Positions 16,435-23,908 of a stretch of 37,465 nucleotides of DNA are shown here, one piece after another. Both the position numbers and the translations under genes were made by a program. How positions within the stretch are numbered: the first letter of the stretch is position 1; each line of letters opens with the position of its first letter. The DNA is taken from the NCBI GenBank assembly GCA_016282435.1, contig JAEEKN010000347.1:1-37465 (forward strand), read 5' to 3'. The stretch is from Lachnospiraceae bacterium. Its GTDB lineage: Bacteria > Bacillota > Clostridia > Lachnospirales > Lachnospiraceae. The notes beneath the pieces are model-generated. The model had not been told where the DNA came from. It ran no database searches and saw only the letters and a list, made by a program, of their open reading frames with translations.

Positions 16435-16446
16435 ATTCATAATCAA

Positions 16447-17217
16447 TCATTTTACATTCTTCTTATATATTATCTCCAGGCCCTTCATCGTGAGCCTTCT
16501 GTCATACTCATCGATCATATCCGTAGCATTTGCTATGATGGAACCCAGACCTCCGGTAGCCACTACCTTCATATTCTTAAGTCCTGTTTCTTCTTTTACT
16601 CTCTTTATAATATATTCGGTCTGTCCGATGCATCCGTAAAGAAGTCCTGCCTGCATACTTGAAACAGTATCACTTGCGAGTATGGTATCCGGAAGCTTCA
16701 GTTCTATCTCCGGAAGCTTGGCCGTATCGTTCCACAGTGCATTCGCGCTTATCCTGATTCCGGGAGCTGTGATACCGTAACGGAACGAACCGTCTTCTTC
16801 TACGAGATCGTATGTGGTAGCGGTTCCGTAGTCAATGACCATGGTATTGCCGCCGTATATCTGATAAGCTGCTGCCAGATCCACTATTCTGTCCGCACCG
16901 GCTTCTTTTGTGTTCGCCAGCCTGATCTTTATACCTGTCTTTGTGCCAGCTCCCACTTCCATAGGACGGATACCTGTCAGCTTTATAATACCGTTTATCA
17001 GCGAGTGCATGATGGCGGGAACTACGCTCGCTACGATACAGCCGTCGATACTTTCAACGGGCAGCTGATTTATCCAGAGCTGTTCACGGATAGCTGCACT
17101 GAATTCATCAGAAGTTCTCGGAAGTTTTGTGGTTATAGCAAAGAAAACCTTGAACTCACCTTTATCTATAACCGCAAAATTTGTGTTTGTATTTCCTACA
17201 TCTACTGCTAATAACAT
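16447..17217 (-). CDS. coaX: Type III pantothenate kinase
   Basis: Phosphorylates pantothenate with ATP, the first step of coenzyme A synthesis; the type III enzymes are not feedback-inhibited by CoA. It has 256 residues and an ASKHA fold. Visible: the phosphate-1 loop [25 protein letters not shown], the phosphate-2 region [21 protein letters not shown] and [19 protein letters not shown] precedes the ATG. The upstream leader is exceptional: a promoter at 17431-17459 should start a transcript of about 200 nt that folds into three arms before the start codon (see that feature). Confidence 0.96.
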   Translation of the reverse strand: MLLAVDVGNTNTNFAVIDKGEFKVFFAITTKLPRTSDEFSAAIREQLWINQLPVESIDGCIVASVVPAIMHSLINGIIKLTGIRPMEVGAGTKTGIKIRLANTKEAGADRIVDLAAAYQIYGGNTMVIDYGTATTYDLVEEDGSFRYGITAPGIRISANALWNDTAKLPEIELKLPDTILASDTVSSMQAGLLYGCIGQTEYIIKRVKEETGLKNMKVVATGGLGSIIANATDMIDEYDRRLTMKGLEIIYKKNVK

Positions 17218-17256
17218 AAATCTGTTCCTCCATAGTCTTTTTCAACCGCTTCAAAC

Positions 17257-17441
17257 TATACTATGATGTTGCCACGGATTGCTTCGTTGCTAGCACCTCT
17301 CGCAATCCTGCAAACACCTCGAATCCCGCGATTTTCCAAGGAAAATCGCTACTTCTCGGTGTTTGGGCGGTCGAAAGTCTCAAAGCCTTTTCAAGCAAGC
17401 TTGAACGGCTTTTGGACTTTTGACCTTAGCATCATACTATA
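17257..17441 (-). ncRNA. Three-armed structured element / putative coaX leader RNA
   Basis: A 185-bp element with nested inverted repeats forming a cloverleaf. The outer stem is 17257-17269 with 17429-17441 (11 of 13 pairs plus one G-T). Arm 1 is 17276-17282 with 17302-17308 (7 bp, perfect). Arm 2 is 17311-17318 with 17358-17365, and inside it a perfect 10-bp hairpin (17328-17337 with 17340-17349). Arm 3 is 17369-17387 with 17407-17425 (16 pairs, two G-T, one mismatch), topped by a 7-bp hairpin (17390-17396 with 17399-17405). The coaX promoter -10 overlaps the outer stem, so the transcript starts at about the base of arm 3. Near the start codon CATAGT (minus strand) can pair with ACTATG beside the GGAGG site. 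Structure is seen; an RNA role is inferred; a mobile-element origin is the alternative. Confidence 0.6.
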
Positions 17442-17459
17442 TTTTATGGTAACTGTCAA
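17431..17459 (-). promoter_or_regulatory. Predicted sigma-A promoter of coaX
   Basis: On the minus strand: -35 TTGACA (perfect, 17454-17459), 17-bp spacer, -10 TATGAT (17431-17436). Predicted start near 17424-17425, which is the first base of arm 3 of the structured leader. Confidence 0.72.
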
Positions 17460-17468
17460 CTAAGAGTA

Positions 17469-17621
17469 TAACAAAACAGAAGATATCCCCCACCTCTTAG
17501 CGTAGCGAAGGTGGGGGGAGATCTTCGATTCAGGCGGGGTTCAAGCCCCGACTGAAATGAGATGCGAAGCATCGTTTTGTTACCGAGGAAACGCTGAAGG
17601 CGTTTTCGAGGTGACTTTGAC
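17469..17621 (+). repeat. Leader repeat copy R3 with nested hairpin insert
   Basis: Copy of the two-hairpin element in the opposite orientation to the other five. Hairpin A is split by an insert of about 78 bp (roughly 17484-17561) that itself has two hairpins. One is 17479-17526, with a CCCCCACCT/AGGTGGGGG core extended by GAAGAT/ATCTTC. The other is 17529-17556, with TTCAG/CTGAA and CGGGG/CCCCG. No plus-strand gene follows, because dusB converges from the other side, so this copy is not a leader. With the coaX leader it fills the 435-bp gap between coaX and dusB. Confidence 0.75.
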
Positions 17622-17652
17622 TACAGCTCCGCCTACCGGACTCACTTGTACA

Positions 17653-18651
17653 TCAACGATTTTTACCGGTTTTAAGCCTCTCCCCGTATCCTGCAAGGTA
17701 TTCGAGTATTTCTTCCCTCGACTGGCACACGTTTATGTCCCTGCGCAGTCCTGCTGAGTACGGAAAACCCTCTGTGTACCACGCTATATGGGACCTCATC
17801 TCACGTATAGCCGTCCATTCACCTTTTAGTTCGACCAGCATATCAAGATGCCGTGCTATCATAGTGTAGACTTCATCAAAATCGGGTTTATTAATTTTAC
17901 TGTTTTGGCCTTTCAGTAATCCGATAGTATTTAAATAATCCTTTATATTCCTGAATATCCATGGATTTCCCTGTGCACCACGGGCTACCATGATACCGTC
18001 ACATCCGGTGTACTTAAGCATGCGTTCTGCATCCTCGGGTGTAAATATATCTCCGTTCCCTATGACCGGTATGCTGACGCTCTGTTTTACCGCTGCTATG
18101 ATATCCCAGTCTGCTTTCCCGCTGTAGTACTGCTCCCTGGTCCTGCCATGTACCGCTATAGCAGAGGCTCCGGCCTCCTCCATGGCTTTTGCAAATTCGG
18201 GTGCGTTTGCATCTCCCGCAGCAAAACCTTTTCGTATCTTTACGGTCACCGGTTTCCTCACGGCTTTTACCATAGCACTTACCACTTCCGCCGCAAGCTT
18301 CATATTTTTCATCATGGCCGACCCTTCGCCGTTGTTTACCACCTTCGGCACCGGACATCCCATATTTATATCGAATATATCGAAGTTCCCGTCCTCTATC
18401 CTCTTTGCTGTCTCCGCCATGATATCCGGTTCACTGCCAAAGAGCTGCAAAGCTACGGGTCGCTCCCTGTCATCCACCCGGAGCATATCTTTGGTGTTTG
18501 AATTATTGTAATGGATACCCTTCGCGCTCACCATCTCGGTGTAGATCAGGTCGGCTCCCTGTTCCTTGCACAGGAGCCTGAACGGCATGTCCGTCACCCC
18601 TGCCATGGGTCCGAGCGAAATTATCCCGACATCTATGTTACCTATCTTCAT
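17653..18651 (-). CDS. dusB: tRNA-dihydrouridine synthase, DusB type
   Basis: FMN-dependent enzyme that reduces uridine to dihydrouridine in tRNA D-loops. It has 332 residues. Visible: the N-terminal LGPMAGVTDMPFR, DINMGCPVPKV with catalytic Cys99, KIRKGF, AIAVHGRTREQYYSGKADW, and VIGNGDIFTPEDA with GIMVARGAQGNPW for FMN phosphate binding. A C-terminal helical tRNA-binding domain follows. In Firmicutes this gene often lies near coaX, as here. Its upstream region holds repeat R4 and a promoter at 18835-18863; the Shine-Dalgarno (TAGGAAC) is rather far from the ATG. Confidence 0.94.
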   Translation of the reverse strand: MKIGNIDVGIISLGPMAGVTDMPFRLLCKEQGADLIYTEMVSAKGIHYNNSNTKDMLRVDDRERPVALQLFGSEPDIMAETAKRIEDGNFDIFDINMGCPVPKVVNNGEGSAMMKNMKLAAEVVSAMVKAVRKPVTVKIRKGFAAGDANAPEFAKAMEEAGASAIAVHGRTREQYYSGKADWDIIAAVKQSVSIPVIGNGDIFTPEDAERMLKYTGCDGIMVARGAQGNPWIFRNIKDYLNTIGLLKGQNSKINKPDFDEVYTMIARHLDMLVELKGEWTAIREMRSHIAWYTEGFPYSAGLRRDINVCQSREEILEYLAGYGERLKTGKNR

Positions 18652-18731
18652 ATATCATTCTGTTCCTACTTATACTTATTTACATATATTTTTCTTTTAA
18701 AGCCTTCTTCACGAATAAGGTGTAATTTATA

Positions 18732-18838
18732 TCACCTCGAAAACACTGTTCCGCCTCTATTTTGGTCAAAGTCACCTCGAAAACGCCTTTAGCGTTTCCT
18801 CGGTAACAAAACGATGCTCCGCATCTTCTGTTTTGTTA
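18732..18838 (-). repeat. Leader repeat copy R4 plus a partial copy
   Basis: The full copy at 18765-18838 (minus-strand reading) has hairpin A TAACAAAAC/GTTTTGTTA with inner GATGC/GCATC and hairpin B AAACGC/GCGTTT. A short partial copy (TCACCTCGAAAACAC at 18732-18746) follows it tandemly towards dusB. It lies in the dusB leader; its first bases TATAAC are also the predicted -10 of that gene. Confidence 0.8.
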
Positions 18839-18863
18839 TATCATATAATTAAACATTTCACAA
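18835..18863 (-). promoter_or_regulatory. Possible promoter of dusB
   Basis: On the minus strand: -35 TTGTGA (18858-18863), 17-bp spacer, -10 TATAAC (18835-18840). The -10 is contributed by the end of repeat R4. Confidence 0.5.
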
Positions 18864-18878
18864 CTTATAGTTTTAGAT

Positions 18879-18907
18879 TTGCTTTCACCGGCAGATTATG
18901 GTATTAT
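18879..18907 (+). promoter_or_regulatory. Predicted promoter of the plus-strand GNAT gene
   Basis: -35 TTGCTT (18879-18884), 17-bp spacer, -10 TATTAT (18902-18907). Predicted start near 18914, about 25 nt before the ATG at 18939. Confidence 0.65.
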
Positions 18908-18938
18908 ACAGTTATCCCGTTATTTTCGAGGTAATGTC

Positions 18939-19670
18939 ATGAGGAAGCCTATAGTGATCATAGAAAAAGAAGAGACCGTCCCGGCAGAAATACTAAGCTG
19001 GGCTTCTTCACATTCTGTTCCCGTAATCCAGGAACATTCAAAAAATGCTGAAGTACCGGTTGCAGCTGACGGGTCTGTAAGCGACATCCCCTTATCGGAC
19101 TATGATTATGTCATAGAATATTCTGAAGATATCACTACGGACTATCTGGATACAGCGTACTGTCATGCCCATAACCTGCCCGCTGACATCACATCTACCT
19201 CCAGACTCGTAATACGTGAAATAGGTCCCGAAGATCTTGATTCATACCGTGAAATCCTCTGTAAATATCCCGAAGCAGTATCGGACCCTACTCTTTTAAA
19301 CCTGCCCTTCGATGAATTTAAGTACAGACACCTCGCATACATGAAATACAGCTATTCTCTGTTGGGATACGGTATTTGGGGCATATTCCTCAAAAATACA
19401 GAAGGTGATATCACAAGCAAAATGATAGGTATAGCCGGTCTCGACGGAACCGGTATTCCCTCTCTTTCATATGCACTTTTTGAAGAATATCAGGGCATGG
19501 GCTATGCATCGGAAGCATGTAAGGCTATAATAGATTATGCGGTATGTAATCACGAAATAAACCGTATTAATCTATGCGTCAAACAAGATAATACTTCTTC
19601 ACTTAAGCTTGCCCGAAAACTGATAACTTTATATCCTGACACACTATCAATCCTAGAAGAAAGACCATAG
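18939..19670 (+). CDS. GNAT-family N-acetyltransferase (RimJ/RimL-like)
   Basis: A 243-residue cytosolic protein. Residues 1-85 are an acidic N-terminal region I do not recognise (PIVIIEKEETVPAEI, DYDYVIEYSEDI). The GNAT domain follows from about 86, with TSRLVIREIGPEDLDSYREIL, the acetyl-CoA loop EYQGMGYASEACKAII and the C-terminal INLCVKQDNTSSLKLARKL. It resembles acetyltransferases of ribosomal-protein or small-molecule amino groups; the substrate is unknown. The ATG at 18939 is chosen because GAGGT lies 7 nt upstream and an earlier in-frame ATG at 18879 lies before the predicted transcription start. It converges with another GNAT gene, with 38 bp and no clear terminator between them. Confidence 0.82.
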   Translation: MRKPIVIIEKEETVPAEILSWASSHSVPVIQEHSKNAEVPVAADGSVSDIPLSDYDYVIEYSEDITTDYLDTAYCHAHNLPADITSTSRLVIREIGPEDLDSYREILCKYPEAVSDPTLLNLPFDEFKYRHLAYMKYSYSLLGYGIWGIFLKNTEGDITSKMIGIAGLDGTGIPSLSYALFEEYQGMGYASEACKAIIDYAVCNHEINRINLCVKQDNTSSLKLARKLITLYPDTLSILEERP

Positions 19671-19708
19671 CAGGAAAGATTGCCACTCTGCATTCGGATT
19701 ATGTGTAA

Positions 19709-20449
19709 TTAATTGTCCCGATCAGCATATCCACTAGTTCGGACTTCCACTACCTCTCCTTCTGCTGTATATGTGAATCCTACCAGCCTGTTGCCGCACC
19801 AGATGGTTTCTGCATCCGATTCCTTACTTTTAACTTTCTTTAATATTGCTTTTAACCCACCCGGTGTGCCCTTTCCAGCTGAACCGGTCCATATCGGTAA
19901 AAACATCTCCATAAGTTTGTCCGTTTTGGCCTTTTCAGGTACCGGAAAATATCTGTACAGCCACTTTATGTACTTTGTTTCATTCTCATCAGCAAAAAAA
20001 TCCGCAAACTCCAGGAGCTCACCGGTATCCTCAAACCCTGTTTTTTTATGAAGCCCGATGGAGTTCATGTTGTCCCGTCTAACTGCCGCTACTACATTTT
20101 CGGCAGCCTCGTATCTTTCATATTCCTTGAAAGCCTTTTCGTACATACCGGTAGCTATACCCAGTCTCCTGTAACCCTTGCGAACATGCACATCCCCTAT
20201 ATACCACTGCCTGACATCATCGGGATTCCTGAAACTTCTGATGTATCCGGCTATATGTCCGTTCACAGTAGCCAGCACCTCAAACCATTTTACCGCGTAT
20301 TCACTTTCATACCAGTCACAGAATACGACCTGTTGTTCCGCATCCTCTTTACCTATGCCCTTTACTTCCTCGAAAAAATCGCACAGATCCTCTCTTCTCT
20401 TCCGTGACATATTCCTGTGTGAATCTATTATAGTATACCGAACAGACAT
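19709..20449 (-). CDS. GNAT-family N-acetyltransferase with C-terminal extension
   Basis: A 246-residue cytosolic protein. The GNAT core covers about 1-150, with WYIGDVHVRKGYRRLGIATGMYEKAF as the acetyl-CoA binding segment and VRRDNMNSIGLHKKTGFEDTGEL as the C-terminal GNAT part. Residues about 165-246 form an extension with Lys-rich helices (KAILKKVKSKESDAE) that I do not recognise. The substrate is unknown. AGGAAGGG precedes the ATG. It lies directly after the terminator of the hydrogenase-chemoreceptor gene, with no convincing promoter of its own visible. Confidence 0.8.
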   Translation of the reverse strand: MSVRYTIIDSHRNMSRKRREDLCDFFEEVKGIGKEDAEQQVVFCDWYESEYAVKWFEVLATVNGHIAGYIRSFRNPDDVRQWYIGDVHVRKGYRRLGIATGMYEKAFKEYERYEAAENVVAAVRRDNMNSIGLHKKTGFEDTGELLEFADFFADENETKYIKWLYRYFPVPEKAKTDKLMEMFLPIWTGSAGKGTPGGLKAILKKVKSKESDAETIWCGNRLVGFTYTAEGEVVEVRTSGYADRDN

Positions 20450-20501
20450 ACCTTTTTCCCTTCCTAAAAAACTCAGTGTTCCTTAAAGATTATTTTCTGT
20501 C

Positions 20502-20543
20502 TAAAAAGAGCTATAGATAAGCCGTTTATAACTTATCTATAGC
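20502..20543 (-). terminator. Intrinsic terminator of the hydrogenase-chemoreceptor gene
   Basis: Perfect 12-bp stem GCTATAGATAAG/CTTATCTATAGC (20510-20521 with 20532-20543), followed on the minus strand by TCTTTTTAG. It lies 26 nt after the stop codon. Confidence 0.85.
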
Positions 20544-20568
20544 CTTAATTGTTATCATAGTACCTTTA

Positions 20569-22497
20569 TTATTTTGTCAGCAGTTTCTTCAATGAATTCT
20601 CAACATTTCTGGAAACGTTTCTCATCGTTTCTATCGATTTTCCGGTATCCTTCGTTGAAAGAGCCAGATCATCCGCTCTCGAATTTACTTCCACAGCGAC
20701 TTCAGTCAAATGCTCTGCTTCTTTTACCAGCTGAAGGATACTTGCACGGATATGATTATTGTTATCATCACTGTCGTTAGCAGTATTCTTTGAACTGTCA
20801 GCCAGCTTCTTGATCTCTTCTGCAACTACCGCAAATCCTCTTCCTGCTTCTCCGGCTCTCGCTGCCTCTATAGATGCATTAAGGGCCAACAGATTGGTCC
20901 TGCTGGATATCGAGATAACTGATGCGTTATTCGCTTCAAGACGCTTCAGATCTCCTTCTATTCCGGCGAGCATCTCCTTCAGGTTCTTTGAGAACTGCTC
21001 TATTTCATCCATAGCCTCTGAAATATTGGCACTCTGATCGGCATTTTCGCCGCTACGCTTTTCTATAACATCTATGGATTCACTCAGCATATCGAAATCC
21101 TTGTTTATTTCTCCTGCCAGGGATTCCTTTTGAACATCCATAGCCTCCTGAGCCTCTTTCAGTTCTACGGCCATATGCGCTTCGTGTTCTTTTTCTGCCA
21201 GAACCACTTCTCTCACATAGTGAACACAATTCCCGACGTGGTTGAATCCGTTGAATATGGCGTTCGCCATCTCTTTACAACTCTCATAACCGCAACAGCT
21301 GCAGTCGATTGAACGGCTCTCCGGAGTAAACTTAAGCATGGATTTAAATACTTCATCAAGCTGCTGAGCATTTGCTGTCTTGTATGTACAGCTTCTGCTC
21401 CTGTCAGTGTATTTACGTATGAAATCGCTTAAGTTCAGATCCTTAAACTGATTATTCAGTGCTTCAAGACGTTTTGCAGGAGTAAGCTGTCTTGCCCATG
21501 CGGATTTCTTATCATTCTTCTTGCTGGCAGAACGTATCTTCTGAATCTCAAGGAATACATCCTCATCCATGGTCTTCCTGTTGTCCACACCCGTACCGTA
21601 CAGACATCCGTTCGTACAGTTCAAAGCATCGATAAACAGGTATCCGAGCCTGCCGGCCGCTATACGGTTCTTGTTCTTCCTTAAGTATTCGTACATATGG
21701 TGCTCGCCTTCCATCTGTCTGATGAAAGTATCTTCACCCAGAAGCCAGTATACATTCTCTTTAAGTCCGCCGGGCATAGGATATATCGACCCCAGACCGT
21801 ACTCGGTCTCATCAGTATATTCCGGTGCCTGAACGGGATGTTCGTTCAAATATTTTACCAGGTGACTGAATGTCAGGTTATAGTTCACTATACCCTTGTT
21901 ATTCGGATCGTCTATTTCATTTTTCTTTGCTATACAGGGACTGATAAATGCGAGCTTGTCATTTACTCCCATATATTTCTTCATATAAATAGCGGCACAC
22001 ATCATCGGGCTCTGAACCGGCATCAGCTTCGGAAGGAGCTCCGGCATATATCTTTCAATGTATCCGACTACCGCAGGACAAGGCTGGGAGATTCCGCCCA
22101 GAAAGTTGTTCTCGGTAATATACTTGATATATCCCCATGTACAGATATCTGCACCGAACGAAACGCTTACAAAACGTTTTACGCCCAGTTTCTTGAGTAT
22201 TCCCAGATACTTGGCATACTTGTCAGGGTAATTGGCGATAAATGCAGGTGCCACGATGACGGATATTCTTTCGCCCCTCTTCAGGTCACTAAAGAACTTA
22301 TCTACATCGTCTTCATATTCTCTGGCATCATGCTCGCAGGCATCAAGACATGCTCCGCATGCTATACATTTTACCGGATCTACAACTATACGGTTTACTC
22401 CGTCCACATTCTGGGCGGTATTGGCACCGATACAGCTACATGCCATAATACATTTGTTACAGCCTATACACTTATCATTCGTTCTTATCAAGCTCAT
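20569..22497 (-). CDS. [FeFe]-hydrogenase-like iron-sulfur protein fused to a chemoreceptor signalling domain
   Basis: A 642-residue cytosolic fusion with no membrane segment. Residues 1-60 are a 2[4Fe-4S] ferredoxin (Cys10/13/16/20 and Cys44/47/50/54). About 75-310 resemble the hydrogenase large-subunit C-terminal domain. All four H-cluster cysteines have counterparts: Cys140 in SQPCPAVV, Cys188 in ISPCIAKK, and Cys294 and Cys298 in NCTNGC. The neighbouring proton-relay Cys of catalytic enzymes (TSCCP) is Pro here. About 399-424 form another Cys cluster (CSCCGYESC...GNC), FeS-domain-like. A coiled coil and the chemoreceptor tip ([20 protein letters not shown]) follow from about 545. It probably senses hydrogen, CO or redox state and signals to CheA (inference). 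It is second in an operon with the DUF6145 gene. Confidence 0.9.
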   Translation of the reverse strand: MSLIRTNDKCIGCNKCIMACSCIGANTAQNVDGVNRIVVDPVKCIACGACLDACEHDAREYEDDVDKFFSDLKRGERISVIVAPAFIANYPDKYAKYLGILKKLGVKRFVSVSFGADICTWGYIKYITENNFLGGISQPCPAVVGYIERYMPELLPKLMPVQSPMMCAAIYMKKYMGVNDKLAFISPCIAKKNEIDDPNNKGIVNYNLTFSHLVKYLNEHPVQAPEYTDETEYGLGSIYPMPGGLKENVYWLLGEDTFIRQMEGEHHMYEYLRKNKNRIAAGRLGYLFIDALNCTNGCLYGTGVDNRKTMDEDVFLEIQKIRSASKKNDKKSAWARQLTPAKRLEALNNQFKDLNLSDFIRKYTDRSRSCTYKTANAQQLDEVFKSMLKFTPESRSIDCSCCGYESCKEMANAIFNGFNHVGNCVHYVREVVLAEKEHEAHMAVELKEAQEAMDVQKESLAGEINKDFDMLSESIDVIEKRSGENADQSANISEAMDEIEQFSKNLKEMLAGIEGDLKRLEANNASVISISSRTNLLALNASIEAARAGEAGRGFAVVAEEIKKLADSSKNTANDSDDNNNHIRASILQLVKEAEHLTEVAVEVNSRADDLALSTKDTGKSIETMRNVSRNVENSLKKLLTK

Positions 22498-22536
22498 AAA
22501 AACTACCCCTTTCTCCGTATCGCATCAGTCCCGGCT

Positions 22537-22878
22537 CTACTGAGTATTCATGATATCTTCCTTCAGGATAAAAGCTCTGTAATACTTTTCCAGGCTCTCA
22601 AACAGATCCTGTTTAAGCTGTCTCATCTTCCTGATCAAAAGTTCACTTCCTATATCATCATACAGAAGGTCTCCTTCGTCACAGGTAGAGATAAGCTGCA
22701 GTTCACCGTCTTCGTCGAACATCATGGTAAAAATCCCGCCGACTTCCTCGGTATACAGTACACACATTATCTTCAGTTCATCCTTTACTTCCTGAGGAAG
22801 CTTGTCAAAGGCACTGTCAAGATAATATTTCTGAGTATAATAATTGCTTACACACATTACAAGAGCTTTTTTCTTCAT
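22537..22878 (-). CDS. DUF6145-family protein
   Basis: A 113-residue cytosolic protein that I match from memory to DUF6145. Visible: CVSNYYTQKYYLDSAFDKLP, EVKDELKIMCVLYTEEVGGIF and DDIGSELLIRKMRQLKQDLFESLEKYYRAF. The N-terminal half looks like mixed alpha/beta and the end is a long helix. Function is unknown. The ATG at 22878 is preferred over one 36 nt upstream because AGGAAAG lies just before it and the extra residues run into repeat R5. It is the first gene of the operon; its stop is 39 bp before the hydrogenase-chemoreceptor ATG, which suggests a shared role. Confidence 0.78.
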   Translation of the reverse strand: MKKKALVMCVSNYYTQKYYLDSAFDKLPQEVKDELKIMCVLYTEEVGGIFTMMFDEDGELQLISTCDEGDLLYDDIGSELLIRKMRQLKQDLFESLEKYYRAFILKEDIMNTQ

Positions 22879-22903
22879 ATCTTTCCTATTCCGGATCCAT
22901 CCT

Positions 22904-22977
22904 GTCAAAGTCACCTCGAAAACGCCTTCAGCGTTTCCTCGGTAACAAAACGATGCTTCGCATCTTCTGTTTTGTTA
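22904..22977 (-). repeat. Leader repeat copy R5 (full)
   Basis: Best full copy of the element. On the minus strand it reads hairpin A (TAACAAAAC, AGAA, GATGC-GAA-GCATC, GTTTTGTTA), then CCGAGG, then hairpin B (AAACGC-TGAAG-GCGTTT), then CGAGGTGACTTTGAC. It lies in the leader of the DUF6145/hydrogenase-chemoreceptor operon, about 26 nt before the ATG. Confidence 0.85.
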
Positions 22978-23041
22978 TACTCATAAGCGGTCATCATCCT
23001 GCCCATATGCCGGTATAAATGGCTGATAGGTATAATAGATA

Positions 23042-23070
23042 AGTATATCACTATTTGTTGTTATTTTCAA
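23042..23070 (-). promoter_or_regulatory. Predicted promoter of the DUF6145-hydrogenase/chemoreceptor operon
   Basis: On the minus strand: -35 TTGAAA (23065-23070), 17-bp spacer, -10 TATACT (23042-23047). Predicted start near 23035 gives a leader of about 157 nt that contains repeat R5. Confidence 0.65.
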
Positions 23071-23097
23071 TAACTATTTATGTTTGGTAATGATTCT

Positions 23098-23850
23098 TTA
23101 CCCTATAACATTACTCATGTCGTACATTCCTGCAGGTTTACCTTTAAGGAATGCCGCAGCGCTCACCGCACCCTTTGCAAATACACTTCTCGAATATGCT
23201 CTGTGGTTTATCTCGATGACTTCATCAAGACCTGCAAAAATCACTTCATGATCGCCGACTATGCTTCCGCCGCGGACTGCTGAGATACCTATCTCATCTT
23301 TAGGTCTTACTTCTCTTCTTCCGGAACGGTCAAATACATATTCATATTTTCCGCCCGCGGTATCATTTATGGCATCTGCCAGAAGGAGTGCTGTTCCCGA
23401 AGGCGCGTCCTTTTTCTGGTTGTGATGACGTTCTACTATCTCGATGTCATATCCGTTGTTTGCCAGAATCTTGGTAGCAGTCTTTAAGAGCTTTACAAGA
23501 GTGTTTATTCCGAGAGACATATTTGCCGAACGAAGGATAGCCACCTTCTCCGATGCTTTCTTTATATCAGAGAGCTGCTCCTCAGAGAATCCTGTAGTAC
23601 AAAGTACAACGGGAACATTCTTTGAAGTAGCGTAATCTAAAATCGAACTCAGCGCTTTCGGTGATGAAAAGTCTATGATGGCGTCAGCCGTTTCCTTTAC
23701 ATCAGCTATAGACTTATATACAGGGAACTCTGCGGTTCCTTCTGTGATATCCACACCTGCCACAATCTCCATATCCGGAGTATCTTTTATTATCTGACGT
23801 ACCGCATTTCCCATGCGTCCGTAGCATCCGCAAAATATTATATTTACCAT
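23098..23850 (-). CDS. dapB: 4-hydroxy-tetrahydrodipicolinate reductase
   Basis: Reduces the DapA product with NAD(P)H in diaminopimelate/lysine synthesis. The 250-residue length is typical. Visible: the nucleotide-binding loop FCGCYGRMGNAV, DFSSPKALS, VLCTTGFSEEQL and the active site ERHHNQKKDAPSGTAL (His142, His143, Lys147). GGAAAGGAAC precedes the ATG. It follows dapA by 58 bp, so both are expected under the lysine riboswitch. No good terminator is seen between its stop and the next promoter region. Confidence 0.97.
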   Translation of the reverse strand: MVNIIFCGCYGRMGNAVRQIIKDTPDMEIVAGVDITEGTAEFPVYKSIADVKETADAIIDFSSPKALSSILDYATSKNVPVVLCTTGFSEEQLSDIKKASEKVAILRSANMSLGINTLVKLLKTATKILANNGYDIEIVERHHNQKKDAPSGTALLLADAINDTAGGKYEYVFDRSGRREVRPKDEIGISAVRGGSIVGDHEVIFAGLDEVIEINHRAYSRSVFAKGAVSAAAFLKGKPAGMYDMSNVIG

Positions 23851-23908
23851 GATGTTCCTTTCCGGTTAAAAACTCCCCGTTTTTATCCCTAAGTTTAGTC
23901 AATTTTTG

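Noticed and set aside
16243-16446. ORF starting MIMNCHSERSEES
   Set aside because: It is a translation of the dispersed palindromic repeat plus the start of ylmH in another frame, a well-known spurious product.
17465-17621. Repeats at 17.5 kb as a CRISPR array
   Set aside because: The repeats are nested palindromes without regular spacers, and no cas gene is present.
21697-22986. Plus-strand ORF of 429 codons
   Set aside because: It is antisense to the hydrogenase-chemoreceptor and DUF6145 genes, whose domains and motifs are unambiguous; it has no recognisable motif or Shine-Dalgarno.
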